64,000 bases of DNA, taken from NCBI RefSeq assembly GCF_026151205.1, contig NC_087077.1, forward strand, positions 9,105,983 to 9,169,982. The letters are read 5' to 3'. This document shows positions 21,801-32,100 of the stretch, piece after piece. Both the position numbers and the translations under genes were made by a program. Position 1 is the first letter of the stretch, and the number at the start of each line of letters is the position of its first letter. This DNA is from Bolinopsis microptera. Its lineage: Eukaryota > Ctenophora > Tentaculata > Lobata > Bolinopsidae. The notes below the pieces were generated by a model. The model ran no database searches. It was not told the DNA's origin and was given only the letters and a program-made list of their open reading frames with translations.

Positions 21801-22392
21801 GGTCGCAAAGCTACCTTATCAAAAAAAACCTCGATCGCTAACCCTTGTCCTTGACTCTTTTGTGCCTTCGGCACTTTGAGTCATGGATCGGGAAAAAATT
21901 CCTCTGTGATAAGGGGCCATCTACTTAGGACGTCCGGCAAATAGGGAGGGGGTGGTTTTGGAATTTTGGACAACTCCGGACAGGGGGAGGGGGGGTGGTT
22001 TCTGAAAATCCGGACGTCCGGAAATTTTGGCAGAATTAACGAAAAAGTCTCATTTATTTCAACTCTTTGAATTTTATTAACAATGAATTTGAGTTGGTTT
22101 TATTTGTACTCATAAAAGTAGCTGGAAATCCGAACGTCCGGGGGAGGGTGGTTTTGAAAATTCGGACACACTCGGATAGGGGGAGGGGGTGGTCTGAAAA
22201 TCTGCGATTTTGGCGGACGTCCTATGTATATGGCCCCTAATATAAAATGATAGTTTTGTAAATCAGGTGATAATTTAAAAAATTGTCAAAACAAACCAAG
22301 TTGCTGATTTCTCCAGCAGTTTTGTATTTGGTGAGAACGGCGTCATTCTCTATCGTCAATTCCTCTTCATCTGAGTCGTACAGGTCTGCCAT
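18823..22392 (-). CDS. PA2G4: Proliferation-associated protein 2G4 / EBP1
   Basis: Six minus-strand coding exons: 22297-22392, 21015-21176, 20670-20764, 20156-20303, 19534-19689, 18823-19347. All have GT-AG borders and compatible phases, giving 393 residues against 394 in human PA2G4. The protein starts MADLYDSDEEELTIE. It carries the aminopeptidase-like (pita-bread) fold without metal-site peptidase function: KKGIAFPTCICVNE, EGDLVKIELGVHIDG, MAAHYCAEAALRLIKAGNTN, CSPLEGMLSYEIK, SRAFFSDV and PFTLRAFEDEKKAKMG. A Lys-rich tail (KKKKKK) corresponds to the RNA- and nucleolus-binding segment. Known family members bind ribosomes near the exit tunnel, rRNA precursors and ErbB3, and act in growth control. 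Introns 1-5 carry MITE insertions. The N-terminus is a little shorter and more acidic than in vertebrates. Confidence 0.95.
21913..22237. mobile_element. MITE with 3-bp TAA target duplication (Harbinger-like)
   Basis: Lies in intron 1 of PA2G4. The left end is GGGGCCATCTACTTAGGACG and the right end is its near-inverse (GGGGCCATATACATAGGACG on the other strand). It is flanked by TAA at 21910-21912 and 22238-22240. The inside is a series of CCGGACGTCCGG palindromes and G-runs. Three-base TWA duplications suit PIF/Harbinger elements; no transposase is present. Confidence 0.8.
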
Positions 22393-22572
22393 AGCTTAAC
22401 AGATTCGGTATGGTTAGAGCGGTCATTTATTAACATGATAATGATGATAGCGATGTATGTTAGAGACAGAGCTGGAGCGTTTATTGACATAATTAATATA
22501 ATTAACATATTAGGGATATACTTGTACTTCGATGGAAGTAATTCCTCTGAAATGTTTAGATCTAAATATTGA

Positions 22573-22725
22573 TATTTAATGAAATGAAATGAGGTATTTA
22601 TATCCTGCTCATATGATTAACCAGCAACACAAGGAAGGTGGTTCACCATGTCAGAGCGGCTAGCTGTGAGTGATATGAGCAAATGAGAAATGTGAACATT
22701 TACAGTGTAACTAAAAAATTGGCAG
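22573..22725 (-). mobile_element. 3' stub of a LINE with a short GAAAT tail
   Basis: Shares the block ATTAACCA.CA.CACAAGGAAG and CCATGTCAGAGCGGCT with 44092-44170. Like that copy it is joined to GAAAT units, here only about two. It is a strongly 5'-truncated minus-strand copy of the same LINE family, lying about 200 bases upstream of the PA2G4 start codon. Confidence 0.65.
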
Positions 22726-23482
22726 AGACAAAAAAAAACAAAGTAAAAAATAAATAAATCAAATCAAATTGTACATGTGACTCATGAACTTAGAAAGACA
22801 AAAATAAATTAGTATGTAGATGATAGTATTTACTCCAGTAGCAGGGAGGAGTTGAGTGTGCACTTCGATGTATAGAGTTTTTTGTTACTGGATAAGGTTA
22901 AATAAGTCATTGGTAACTCAGATCACCGAGGGCTGCATATTGTGTCGCTAGTCCCAACCCTGTGGAGCCACGCCCATATTTCATATCAGGCGCGTATATG
23001 GGAAATTTGTATCTCAGCTTCTGAAGGTCTTAGAGTCTCAAATTTGAGTCTAAAATGACCGCAATGCACATGTTTATATTGGCACAGTGAAGGTCATGAA
23101 AGCCCAAAATTTTTGGAAAAAATTCAGAAAAGCTGATTTTCACTTGGGCGCGAGTAAAAAAATCTACTCTAGAAATTAAGTGAAATTGGGTAAGAAGTTC
23201 AGTGTCTACAACGTTTATAAACACATCCTTTGTAGGGTCATTCTGCATCAGAATTCAGAGCGTGACGTCATGGTCGATATTGCAAAATCTTCATTAGAGG
23301 CCATTCTATTTCTACTGCGTGGGCCGGGGTTGACTATTAAGTTTCTTTAAAGAAGGTGGTTGGCAGAACCACCTGTATTTAATTGCTATTGTAAGAATAG
23401 TATTCTACCAGCTACCTATTCACAAACTTTATAATGCCATTTTATTTAAATATCACTATGATTTTAGCTGATCTACAAGCAC

Positions 23483-23541
23483 TTACCTGGGGACCCCAGG
23501 CTAAGATTCGGCGGAATGGCAGGCTTAGCACGGCCCAGTGA
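23483..23541. mobile_element. Short hAT-type MITE, TTAC...GTAA family, copy 1 (59 bp)
   Basis: Begins TTACCTGGGGACCCCAGGCT and ends GGCCCAGTGA. Flanks are ACAAGCAC (23475-23482) and ACAAGCAT (23542-23549), an 8-base target duplication with one mismatch. It is an internally shortened copy of the family seen at 42009, 51604 and 51993. Confidence 0.8.
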
Positions 23542-23865
23542 ACAAGCATCTGCTCAAATTGCCTTTTAAATTCTATCATTAAATCGATTCAATGATTTCT
23601 CTCCTTACAGCAGAATAGGCATTAGTGCCATAATATAAATTTTGATTTTGTTGCCTATGCAATGGTCTATGTAGCAAATTATTTGCAGCTGACAAGCCTG
23701 GTAATGAACACACCTGACTCAGATTTGTAATCTTTGACAATAAAAAGTGTAATTTTTCTTTGCCATTATACTTAGTGTACGTGACTACATGCGGTAAGCC
23801 AGTTTCTGTACAATTCGAAATTGCATCAATTAATATTTTATTTTTGTTATTTTTTATTTATATTA

Positions 23866-24177
23866 GGGGTCGTTCACATATTATTGCGTAATCAGCGGAA
23901 GGGGGAGCAGGTTAAGTTCCCAAGTTTAGTTCTTTTGGCGGCCAAATTCTGAAAAATGCCCGGAAAATTTCAGAATTCGGCCGCCAAATTTAAAGGCCTA
24001 ACTCAAAATTCCACTCCAAAACTTAAGGTCATCAGGAAATTCTACGATGATTCTGAAAATTTCATGAAAAAAATATTGAGGGGGGGGGGGGTAGGTCTTG
24101 ATTACGTTTGATTACAGAGGGGGTGAGGGGTAAAAATTGCTAAAATATTGATTACGTAATATTATGTGAACGACCCC
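23866..24177. mobile_element. MITE with TTA target duplication, GGGGTCGTTCACAT ends
   Basis: Terminal inverted repeats GGGGTCGTTCACATA at both ends, flanked by TTA (23863-23865 and 24178-24180). It has an internal G-run near 24080 and repeated CGTAAT motifs. Three-base TWA duplications again suit Harbinger-type mobilisation. Confidence 0.85.
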
Positions 24178-24539
24178 TTAGCTCCTTAGTTAGTTTGAGC
24201 TCAAAGAGAGGCCCCTACGACGTTCAGAAGCCGAGATAGAAAAGTCATATATTTGCGCCTGGGGGTAATTTAGACGTTTTGCACCCTAGGGTTGAAACTA
24301 CTAATAGAATTTGCATACCTTATCAACTTTGAGTCTCTAAGACCTTCAGAAGCGGAGATACAAATTTCCCATATACGCACCTGATATGAAATATGGGCGT
24401 GGCTCCACAGGGTTGGGACTAGCGACACAACATGCGGCCCTCGGTGATTTGAGTTACCAATGACCTATTTAACCATATCCAGTAGCAAAAAACTCTATAC
24501 ATAGAAGTGCACACTCAACTCCTCCCTGCTACTGGAGTA

Positions 24540-25660
24540 GCAGGGAGGGCTCTATAACTTGAACAGCTTATTATAAGGGAGTATGTGCGAATATGGTTTA
24601 TAAACGAGTATATAAAGCCAATTCATAGAAGCTCTCCACTTTTTCGGTGCTTCATAATTCAAGATATATAGAACATTTTCATCAAAATAATTCAAACTAG
24701 GATCAATTTATTTTGATCAACGGCTGTGCTGAACAAACAAAATATTACATATATTTTAGAAGTTTACTCTCAATATTCAATAAATGAGAGCAGCTAAATG
24801 TAACAATAACCTATACTGTCTACAAAACCGTCAACAGTATGGTTATTTACTATTTAGGCTCAGTCGAACACTTTAAATATGTTTTAAATTGCTTTCTTTA
24901 CCATACAATTTTGTTTCTACTCTATTTTTAATCAGTATCCAAAATTCAAGTTTCACTGATAGATTTTTATTTTAACATGCAGATGTTAAATAAATAAATA
25001 AAGTCACATTTTATACAGCCCTATATCGGTAAATATTTGAGTTAGTTAAATAAATTTAAAGATAAAGCTCACGAATAAACGAAACGTGAGTTAGTGACCA
25101 TCACATTTATATTCTATTGTCACTAAGACACACACAATTTACACGACTGCTATAATTCTAGTTACACTGGAGCTACAGCTGTTGCCCGTTCCTATACATT
25201 GTTATGTAAAGTTCAAATTTTTTAAATACCAAACGTCTTGTTCTTTATATAGCTATTATAGGTAGTACCGTGCGTGTTTGTGTACATTTGTTAAATAATA
25301 TAATGCATGTTAAAAGGACATAATTACTAGACTACATTACTATAACATGGGCCACACAGTTACATTAGGTCACATCCTACGAAACATAACACCCCACATG
25401 ATTCGATGTTGTTTGTATTCATTATTCAGTGTGGGTCCCCATAGCTACATGACTGTGTCTTTCTTTGCGCGGTTTAATGCCTCTCCTATTATACAGTGCA
25501 TAAGTTTGTAGTTTGTTTGTAGTTTAGTTACTTTGTTAAATGGTTGGTTAGTTGTGACGTTTTGGTCACTATATTTGTGTAGCGCTTTGAAGCGCTTCAA
25601 TGTGGTTTTGATGAACTTTATGTTAAACTTATCTAGTTCTGACTTGCCGTCTTGGAACTG
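24540..25660. other. AT-rich gene-free region upstream of the membrane protein gene
   Basis: No ORF, RNA gene or clear repeat is supported. A short palindrome AGCGCTTTGAAGCGCTTC lies near 25580, about 80 bases before the TATA box of the next gene. Confidence 0.5.
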
Positions 25661-25662
25661 TT

Positions 25663-25670
25663 TATATAAA
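25663..25670 (+). promoter_or_regulatory. TATA box of the type II membrane protein gene
   Basis: TATATAAA, 69 bases upstream of the ATG at 25739. This predicts transcription from about 25695 and an unspliced leader of about 45 bases. Confidence 0.6.
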
Positions 25671-25738
25671 ACGTAACCAAAAATAATCGGAAATTTGTTA
25701 TTGATCTTGATAGTAATATTTGCAATCTACAGCACAAA

Positions 25739-26431
25739 ATGGAAGAACGTGTAGGTTATTACCAGACATCACCAGACTATGTCAAATTGAAACTAGCTAA
25801 AGAAGAACCTAAAAAACCAGTTGGATTGGCCAGGTCAGAGTTGATAAAAATGATTATTTTCCTATTCCTTGGTCTTGGATGTCTTGCAGTAACTGCATTT
25901 GTGTATACTCAGGCCAAAATAACGGCACGGGAGGAACATCAACTTCTCCTCTCAAACAGAACAGAGTCTAACCAACCCATGGAGGATTCTCAGACAGAAC
26001 CTCTCTTCTTCAAACCGTACCATGTGGTGGTTATAAGGATCCACTCACCTCTCAATTTCTACTTAAACGATATCCTCAAACAACTGAATGAGCAAAGCTA
26101 TGGGATCAGTGATACAGTTCCCACAGGTGCGCCAAATGATGCTGAATGGTCTTCAATTTGGACAGAAACTACAATAACTAGCTCATCAGAAAGCACTAGC
26201 TCACCAGAAAGCACTAGCTCACCAGAAAGCACTAGCTCACCAGAAAGCACTAGTAGCTCTTCTTACACATCCACATTTACATCATGGCTGTCCTACGCTC
26301 CCACCACTGCCTATCTGGGCGCTGGTGCATGGATGCAGACACAACTGGACTGGATTCAGGAACAGATAGGCTGGTTTGATCAAAACTTGGGTTTTGGAAT
26401 GTTCCCAACTAAAGATCTGCAAATATATTAA
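25739..26431 (+). CDS. Single-exon type II membrane protein with Ser/Thr-rich repeats
   Basis: 230 residues, not recognised. Residues 1-36 are polar and Lys-rich (cytoplasmic by the positive-inside rule). Residues about 37-57 (MIIFLFLGLGCLAVTAFVYT) form one membrane segment. The rest would face outside or the lumen: an Asn-rich part with one NRTE glycosylation sequon, a block RIHSPLNFYLNDILKQLNEQ, then a mucin-like Ser/Thr region with repeated SSPEST, then a Trp-rich end (WMQTQLDWIQEQIGWFDQN). A TATA box sits at the right distance upstream. The frame is uninterrupted and codon use looks like coding DNA. A secreted or surface role is inferred only. Confidence 0.7.
   Translation: MEERVGYYQTSPDYVKLKLAKEEPKKPVGLARSELIKMIIFLFLGLGCLAVTAFVYTQAKITAREEHQLLLSNRTESNQPMEDSQTEPLFFKPYHVVVIRIHSPLNFYLNDILKQLNEQSYGISDTVPTGAPNDAEWSSIWTETTITSSSESTSSPESTSSPESTSSPESTSSSSYTSTFTSWLSYAPTTAYLGAGAWMQTQLDWIQEQIGWFDQNLGFGMFPTKDLQIY
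26168..26252 (+). repeat. 18-bp in-frame tandem repeat (SSPEST)
   Basis: About four units of ACTAGCTCACCAGAAAGC, nearly identical, encoding the Ser-Pro-Glu-Ser-Thr repeats of the membrane protein. Copy number can change without losing frame. Confidence 0.85.
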
Positions 26432-26895
26432 GGTTCCAAAAATTAAAACAGTATTATTTGAGACTGAAAATTGTAATGTAGTTAAAACTGTGATAGCGTA
26501 CGAACTTTTTGCCCAATTAGTCAGCTAATTGAGGATGGTATGTGACCAAGTTGAGGTACTGGAAGTCAAAATCGGATGATTTAAAAGTTATGTACTGTAG
26601 TTAAAACTGTGATAGCATGAAAAAATTTAGCTAGGGGGAAACATCGCATTATTTAACTTGGTTGCCCAACATGGCAATAACTGCAACTGAGTCGCATGAC
26701 TTTCACCCAAATAAGCAGAAGCCAGAAACATTATGTGATGCATTCAGTAGCTTGTGAGTACAAGTACGACAAGACATTAATGATATATGTAGATGAACAA
26801 TTTGGTGTGTAATTGTGAACTTGAATAAGACTGTGAGATGCATATGATACACGGACATACTATTCTTATCCAAAAAGCATGAGCAATTCATTTGA
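26432..26895. other. Spacer and probable LINE 5' UTR
   Basis: Contains two copies of TGTAGTTAAAACTGTGATAG about 117 bases apart (26481 and 26597). The part next to 26896 is probably the 5' UTR of the intact LINE; its exact 5' end was not determined. Confidence 0.4.
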
Positions 26896-26961
26896 ATGTT
26901 AGCAATACTGTGGCACCAGATCTTAATATTAATCGCATGCTGTTTGTATTCAATTATCATC

Positions 26962-29130
26962 ATGAAAAAGACCGACAAGAAACTCGACAGGAGATCGGAC
27001 CTCTTTAATTCCACGTATCGAGGGTGCAAGTCAGCTGGATCCACCCCTATTTCAAGCCCTGTTTTAAGCCGAAAAGTCACTAGCAGAATACATAATAGGA
27101 ACACAGAGCCAGATGCAGATCTAACATCTGATGGAGACTTTGTAGATGTAGAGAGCAACGAACCAGCATCGATCCCAGGAACGCTACTCTCTAAGTGTCC
27201 CTGCTTTGTAGAGTCAAAGAACCCTGCAATCTTATGTGTTACTTGTAAGCAGACCTTCCATTCTAACTGTGTTAACCTTGCTGGCCTCACAGCAACTTCT
27301 CTAAAGAAGCTCAGCACTTCCTGGAAGTGCCCGGACTGCTTTATCTTTCCTTACACAAGAAGATTGAAGGAGGAGGAAAAATCCAAAGCGTTAACAGAAT
27401 TCTTTAGCAATATTTCTAAGATATCAAAGTGTAATGAGGAACTCAAAGAAAGTACAACAACCATAGAGTTCTTCAACGAGCATATCAAACACCTCATACT
27501 CAAGGAGGACAGTTGTTTCAAAGAACACTCCAAAAGAACAGAACGATTAGTGACTGGAATTGAAGATATCACTGAAGACATAGCTTCTATCAAGGGTGTA
27601 CTTACGAAAGTAAAGGAGAGTGGCTCAGCTCTTGAGACAACCAGCAACTCTCTCAAACAGGAGATTGATGGCCTGAAGGACTCTCTCAAAAATATACCTA
27701 TGACAGAGCAACCTCCGACTAACAGCAGTACTTTCGATCATGTTGACAACCTGATGACCCAGATCAAAGTGCAATTGGAAAAGATCAATGATCATGTATG
27801 TCCCTCAACGTCCACACAGAACTTTGATGAAGGTGAACTACGTTACAATGAATCTATCCTTATGACCCCTAACACTACTTCTCCTCACTTTGCTGCATCT
27901 CAAATTCCTGAAGGCCCTGCATGTGACCCTTATCTAACTTATCAGGAAGATATAGTGCCTGTTGAGCTTCACAGCAAACTTATAAAGCTGCTGGAGGACA
28001 ATAGTGCGGATTTTTCTTCGGTTGGTGGCAGCAGGGATGTTGTCTACTTTGGTGAACATGGATACTGGTACACAGGAGCCTATCATCAGGCAAAGGAAAC
28101 TCCACCGGAGATACAAGATCTTTTGGACTGTGTGCGTCCCTCTCTCCCCAATAGGAAGAGCTGGCTGAACTCTTGCCTTGTTACAAGATATACAGGCAAT
28201 AGTAGCCATATCCCCCAACACTGCGACAATGAGGTTCTTATTGACCCAGAATCGATAATAGTCACTGTGTCCCTTGGTGAAGAACGCACAATAAAGTTCA
28301 CACATAAGTCGACTGAAAAGTCCTTAAAGCTCAAAGATGGAAGTGTATACGTGATGTCCAGAATGTCCCAAGAAATCTGGAATCATGGTATTGAACCCCT
28401 CGCTAATGAAGAAGATGGCGAGGAATCTGAAGAGAAAACTTCTGTGAGGTACAGCTTTACCTTTAGGCATATTGCGCCTTTCTACAAAAATAGCACAGTG
28501 TTAATTGGAGACTCAAACACTAAGTACATTAAATTTGGTAAAGATGTTGGAACTCTAGGAAAATGGGTTCCCGGTAAGCGAATGTGGGCTGCTAAAATCG
28601 ACGATATTCCTGCTCCCAAAGACATAGGCCCCTTTCGGAACATTGTTATACATACGGGAATCAATGATATTCGAGATGATTCCAACAGACCATCCACTAG
28701 AACACTTATTGCTAAGCTTAAGAAGAAATGTTGTGAAATTCAGCAATTTTATCCTAATAGTAAAGTTCATATTAGTTTACTCTTGCCCACCAAATCACAG
28801 TTTGTTAACTCACGTATAGGGGAGTTAAACAGTTTAATTGTCGACATGGTTTATAATAGGAAAAACATGTTTATTATAGATAACTCTGTACTAGGTTCTG
28901 TTAACGGATGTATGCCCTCTAAGTATGGTAGATTCTCACGTGATGGCACACCATTGGTCAATGATGTTGTTCATCTCGGGAGAGAAGGCCTGAAAATATT
29001 TTGTATGAACATAAAACGGTGTATTGTACAACGTGGTGGAAGTCAGTCCACGGAAAGATTTAAAGGTGGAAATGGTGACTATAGGAGTGCCCTAAGTAGG
29101 GGTAGTACGGGTGATATCTTACCGATATGA
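26962..29130 (+). CDS. LINE ORF1: PHD finger + AlkB-like dioxygenase + SGNH hydrolase
   Basis: 722 residues from the ATG at 26962; an in-frame ATG at 26896 would add 22 hydrophobic residues. Residues 79-126 form a PHD-like Cys4-His-Cys3 finger. Residues about 135-270 are a coiled coil. Residues about 350-505 read as an AlkB-type 2OG-Fe(II) dioxygenase: VVYFGEHGYWYTG at the substrate lid, the HxD iron ligands H420 and D422 (in PQHCDNE), H475 (in WNHGIEP), and R496/R502 in RYSFTFR, matching the AlkB R-x5-R signature. Spacing H-to-H is 55 and H-to-R 21, near the E. coli values (56 and 17). Residues about 513-680 are an SGNH hydrolase/esterase with S518 in GDSN, HTGIND, and D668/H671 in DVVHLG. 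The esterase is known in CR1 ORF1; the AlkB part is unexpected. All catalytic positions are present. Confidence 0.88.
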   Translation: MKKTDKKLDRRSDLFNSTYRGCKSAGSTPISSPVLSRKVTSRIHNRNTEPDADLTSDGDFVDVESNEPASIPGTLLSKCPCFVESKNPAILCVTCKQTFHSNCVNLAGLTATSLKKLSTSWKCPDCFIFPYTRRLKEEEKSKALTEFFSNISKISKCNEELKESTTTIEFFNEHIKHLILKEDSCFKEHSKRTERLVTGIEDITEDIASIKGVLTKVKESGSALETTSNSLKQEIDGLKDSLKNIPMTEQPPTNSSTFDHVDNLMTQIKVQLEKINDHVCPSTSTQNFDEGELRYNESILMTPNTTSPHFAASQIPEGPACDPYLTYQEDIVPVELHSKLIKLLEDNSADFSSVGGSRDVVYFGEHGYWYTGAYHQAKETPPEIQDLLDCVRPSLPNRKSWLNSCLVTRYTGNSSHIPQHCDNEVLIDPESIIVTVSLGEERTIKFTHKSTEKSLKLKDGSVYVMSRMSQEIWNHGIEPLANEEDGEESEEKTSVRYSFTFRHIAPFYKNSTVLIGDSNTKYIKFGKDVGTLGKWVPGKRMWAAKIDDIPAPKDIGPFRNIVIHTGINDIRDDSNRPSTRTLIAKLKKKCCEIQQFYPNSKVHISLLLPTKSQFVNSRIGELNSLIVDMVYNRKNMFIIDNSVLGSVNGCMPSKYGRFSRDGTPLVNDVVHLGREGLKIFCMNIKRCIVQRGGSQSTERFKGGNGDYRSALSRGSTGDILPI

Positions 29131-32100
29131 CCTCAATAAACTTCAATATTACAAGAGAGAGATGTCCAGGTTGTGATAGCAATGTACTAAGCCATCATAA
29201 AATCATAATATGTGAGAGTTGCGATACATTATATCATGCCAAATGTTCTGAACAGAGTTTTAAATTTGATCATGTTAAACAAATGTGGCACTGCAGTCAG
29301 TGTTACGCCTTCAAATCCCAAAGGTACAATCCTTTTAACTCAATTATTTATGACAAATATGATCCCAACACTGTAGAAAGAGACGAGGATATGGAGACTA
29401 TTTCAAACATTCTAAAAGACTGTAGGTATTATAACATGACAAATTTCAACCGGCTGTCAAAAAACATACTTAACCATAACAAGCCGTTTATATCTATTGT
29501 GTTTAACAACATTGATGGGAACGCATCTAACTTTGACAGCTTTATTACTGATATGAGTCAATATGATGAGAAATTTGCAGTTATTGCGCTAGCTGAAACA
29601 AACATTAATGAGGAAAATAAAGATCTATACAAAATTGATGGTTACAGCAGTGAGTACAACTCTAAAACTGATGGGAAAAAGAAAGGTAGTGGCCTTGGTA
29701 TATATATTGACAATCAGTACCAATACAGCCGAATCGAAAAGTTATGTAAATGCTCTGACAATCTTGAAACACTTTTCGTTGAGATCACTAACACAGAGGT
29801 TCCACAGATTGCTGGTGTTGTTTACAGGCCCCCTAGTGGTGATATTCAAGATGCACTTGCTGAGCTTGATGTGTTGATGAAATTTCTACCGTCTAATAAT
29901 GTAGCCTTGACAGGTGACTTCAATGTTGATCTTTTGGCCCAGGGACGAAACATAGCTGAATTTGAACAAACTATCTACAGTAACAATTTAATCCCTTTGA
30001 TATCGATTGCCACCCATGCCAAGCCGGGTTGCAATGAAAGCTTAATTGATAATATTTTAGTGAACTCTACTGAGCGTGTGTTAGGATCTGGAATTCTTGA
30101 ATCCAAGATTTCCCATCATAACCCCATCTTCTGTTTCATATCGTGTAATATTAAAGAGAGTTCAAATACTGCCAAACTTAAACCTAAGTATGATTACTGT
30201 GAGTCTAATATAGAAAGTTTCCTTAATGATATTGGAAAGGATATCTACCAATCGAACTTTTCGTATGATGAGGAAGGTTTTGAAAAATTTGTCGAAACTG
30301 TCCACGAAAAAATCGAACTGAATTTCAAAGTGGACTGTACTGCTGGTTTTCAATCAAAACGCAATAGATTGATGAATCCATGGATCACTTCTGCGTTAAT
30401 TAAATCTGTGTTTACTAAAGGCTTTCACTACAAGCGATGGAAGGCTTCGTGTACCAAAATCAACCCATTAGGTGAGGAAACTTTATATCTTAAGTATAAG
30501 GAGTATCGTTCTATCTTAAACAAAGCTATAAAATCTGCGAAAAAAGCCCACTATGGGAAAAAATTTGAACTTGCTAAAGGAAATATTAAAAAAACCTGGG
30601 AATTGATCAACGAACTCAGGGGTAAATCTAAAAAAGATATAAAAGCATCATTCTTAATTGATGGTAGAATTGTAACTGAACGCCGTGAGATTGCCAACGG
30701 ATTTAACATCTACTTCTCGTCTATTGCTCGTAATCTTAATTCAAAAGTTCAATCTTCTGTACCATCTCGTACGGTAACTGATGGCAATTTCAATAAAACG
30801 AAGTTTAAACAATACCTCAAGGGCAGAGAAAGAATAGTGAACTCTTTTTTTCTCAGCCCCTGTGACGAGGAAGAGATAAGTAAAATTATTGGTAGCCTTG
30901 AAAATGGGAAGGCAAGTGATATCTCTGTTAAAGTCTTGAAAAAGAGTGTAAATTATCTGTCTGGTCATATCTCTAGATTCTTTAATTGGTTCTTGGACAA
31001 TGGGGTCTTTCCAAACAAGCTTAAAACGGGCTCTATTACACCAATTTATAAAAAAGGAGACTCACGATGCCTTGATAACTATCGACCTGTTTCTACATTA
31101 CCGATATTTGGCAAAATACTTGAAAAAATAATTTATAATAGGTTATATAATTACCTCAGTGCTATGAACGTGATTTATGATCGACAATTTGGTTTTAGAA
31201 AACAACACTCAACATCTCATGCCGTAAACTATTCTGTCAATAAAATACTTAATGAGATTGAACAGAAAAATCATGTAATTGGAATATTTATTGATCTAAG
31301 TAAAGCATTTGACACAATTGAGCACGATAAACTCCTGCATAAACTTGAACACTATGGAGTAAGAGGTATTGCACTAAAAACTCTTGCTAGCTATCTAACA
31401 AACCGTAGCCAAGTAACTTCTTTTCAAACTGAAAAATCGGACAAGTGTTCAGTTGAGTATGGTGTACCCCAGGGGTCAGTGTTAGGACCTCTACTATTTC
31501 TGATTTATATAAATGATATTGTGAGCTCCTCAAGTTTGGCTGAATTCGTCCTGTTTGCTGATGATACAAATATTTTTGTGATAGGTCGTTCAGCACAGGA
31601 AGCTTTTGAAAAAGCTAATCATGTAATGAAACAGGTCAGTAACTATATGGAGTCTAACAAGTTACATATAAATGCAGGGAAAAGTTGTTTTATGCATTTT
31701 CAGCCAGGTTTGTCAAGAGCAACACAGACCTGTGCTAGAACACGGCCCTTTAACAGGAATCTAACGATTTCAATAGATGGCAAAAAGCTAGAAAAAGTTC
31801 AATGTACAAAATTTCTTGGGGTGATAATAGACGAACAGCTATGTTGGGAACCACATCTTAATCATTTATCTTTAAAGCTGAACTCCAGTATTGTATCGAT
31901 TAAGAGAATTTGCAAATTCATTCCCAAATCTGAATATTTGAAACTATACAATGCTCTTTTTATGTCACATCTTAGCTATTGTATAAGTTGCTGGGGTGGG
32001 ATCCCTAAACATAAGCTGAATAAAATCTTTGCTATTCAAAAACGATGTATACGACTGCTATTTGGTAACATTCCCAATTTTGATCATAAAGAATACTACT

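Larger units (their letters stand above)
22831..24539. mobile_element. Non-autonomous DNA transposon with about 210-bp inverted repeats
   Basis: The first about 210 bases (from TACTCCAGTAGCAGGGAGGA to near 23043) recur inverted at about 24325-24539, with roughly 90 per cent identity by eye. No transposase is readable between. Two smaller elements are nested inside, at 23483-23541 and 23866-24177. Target duplications could not be fixed because the ends are partly palindromic. Confidence 0.8.
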
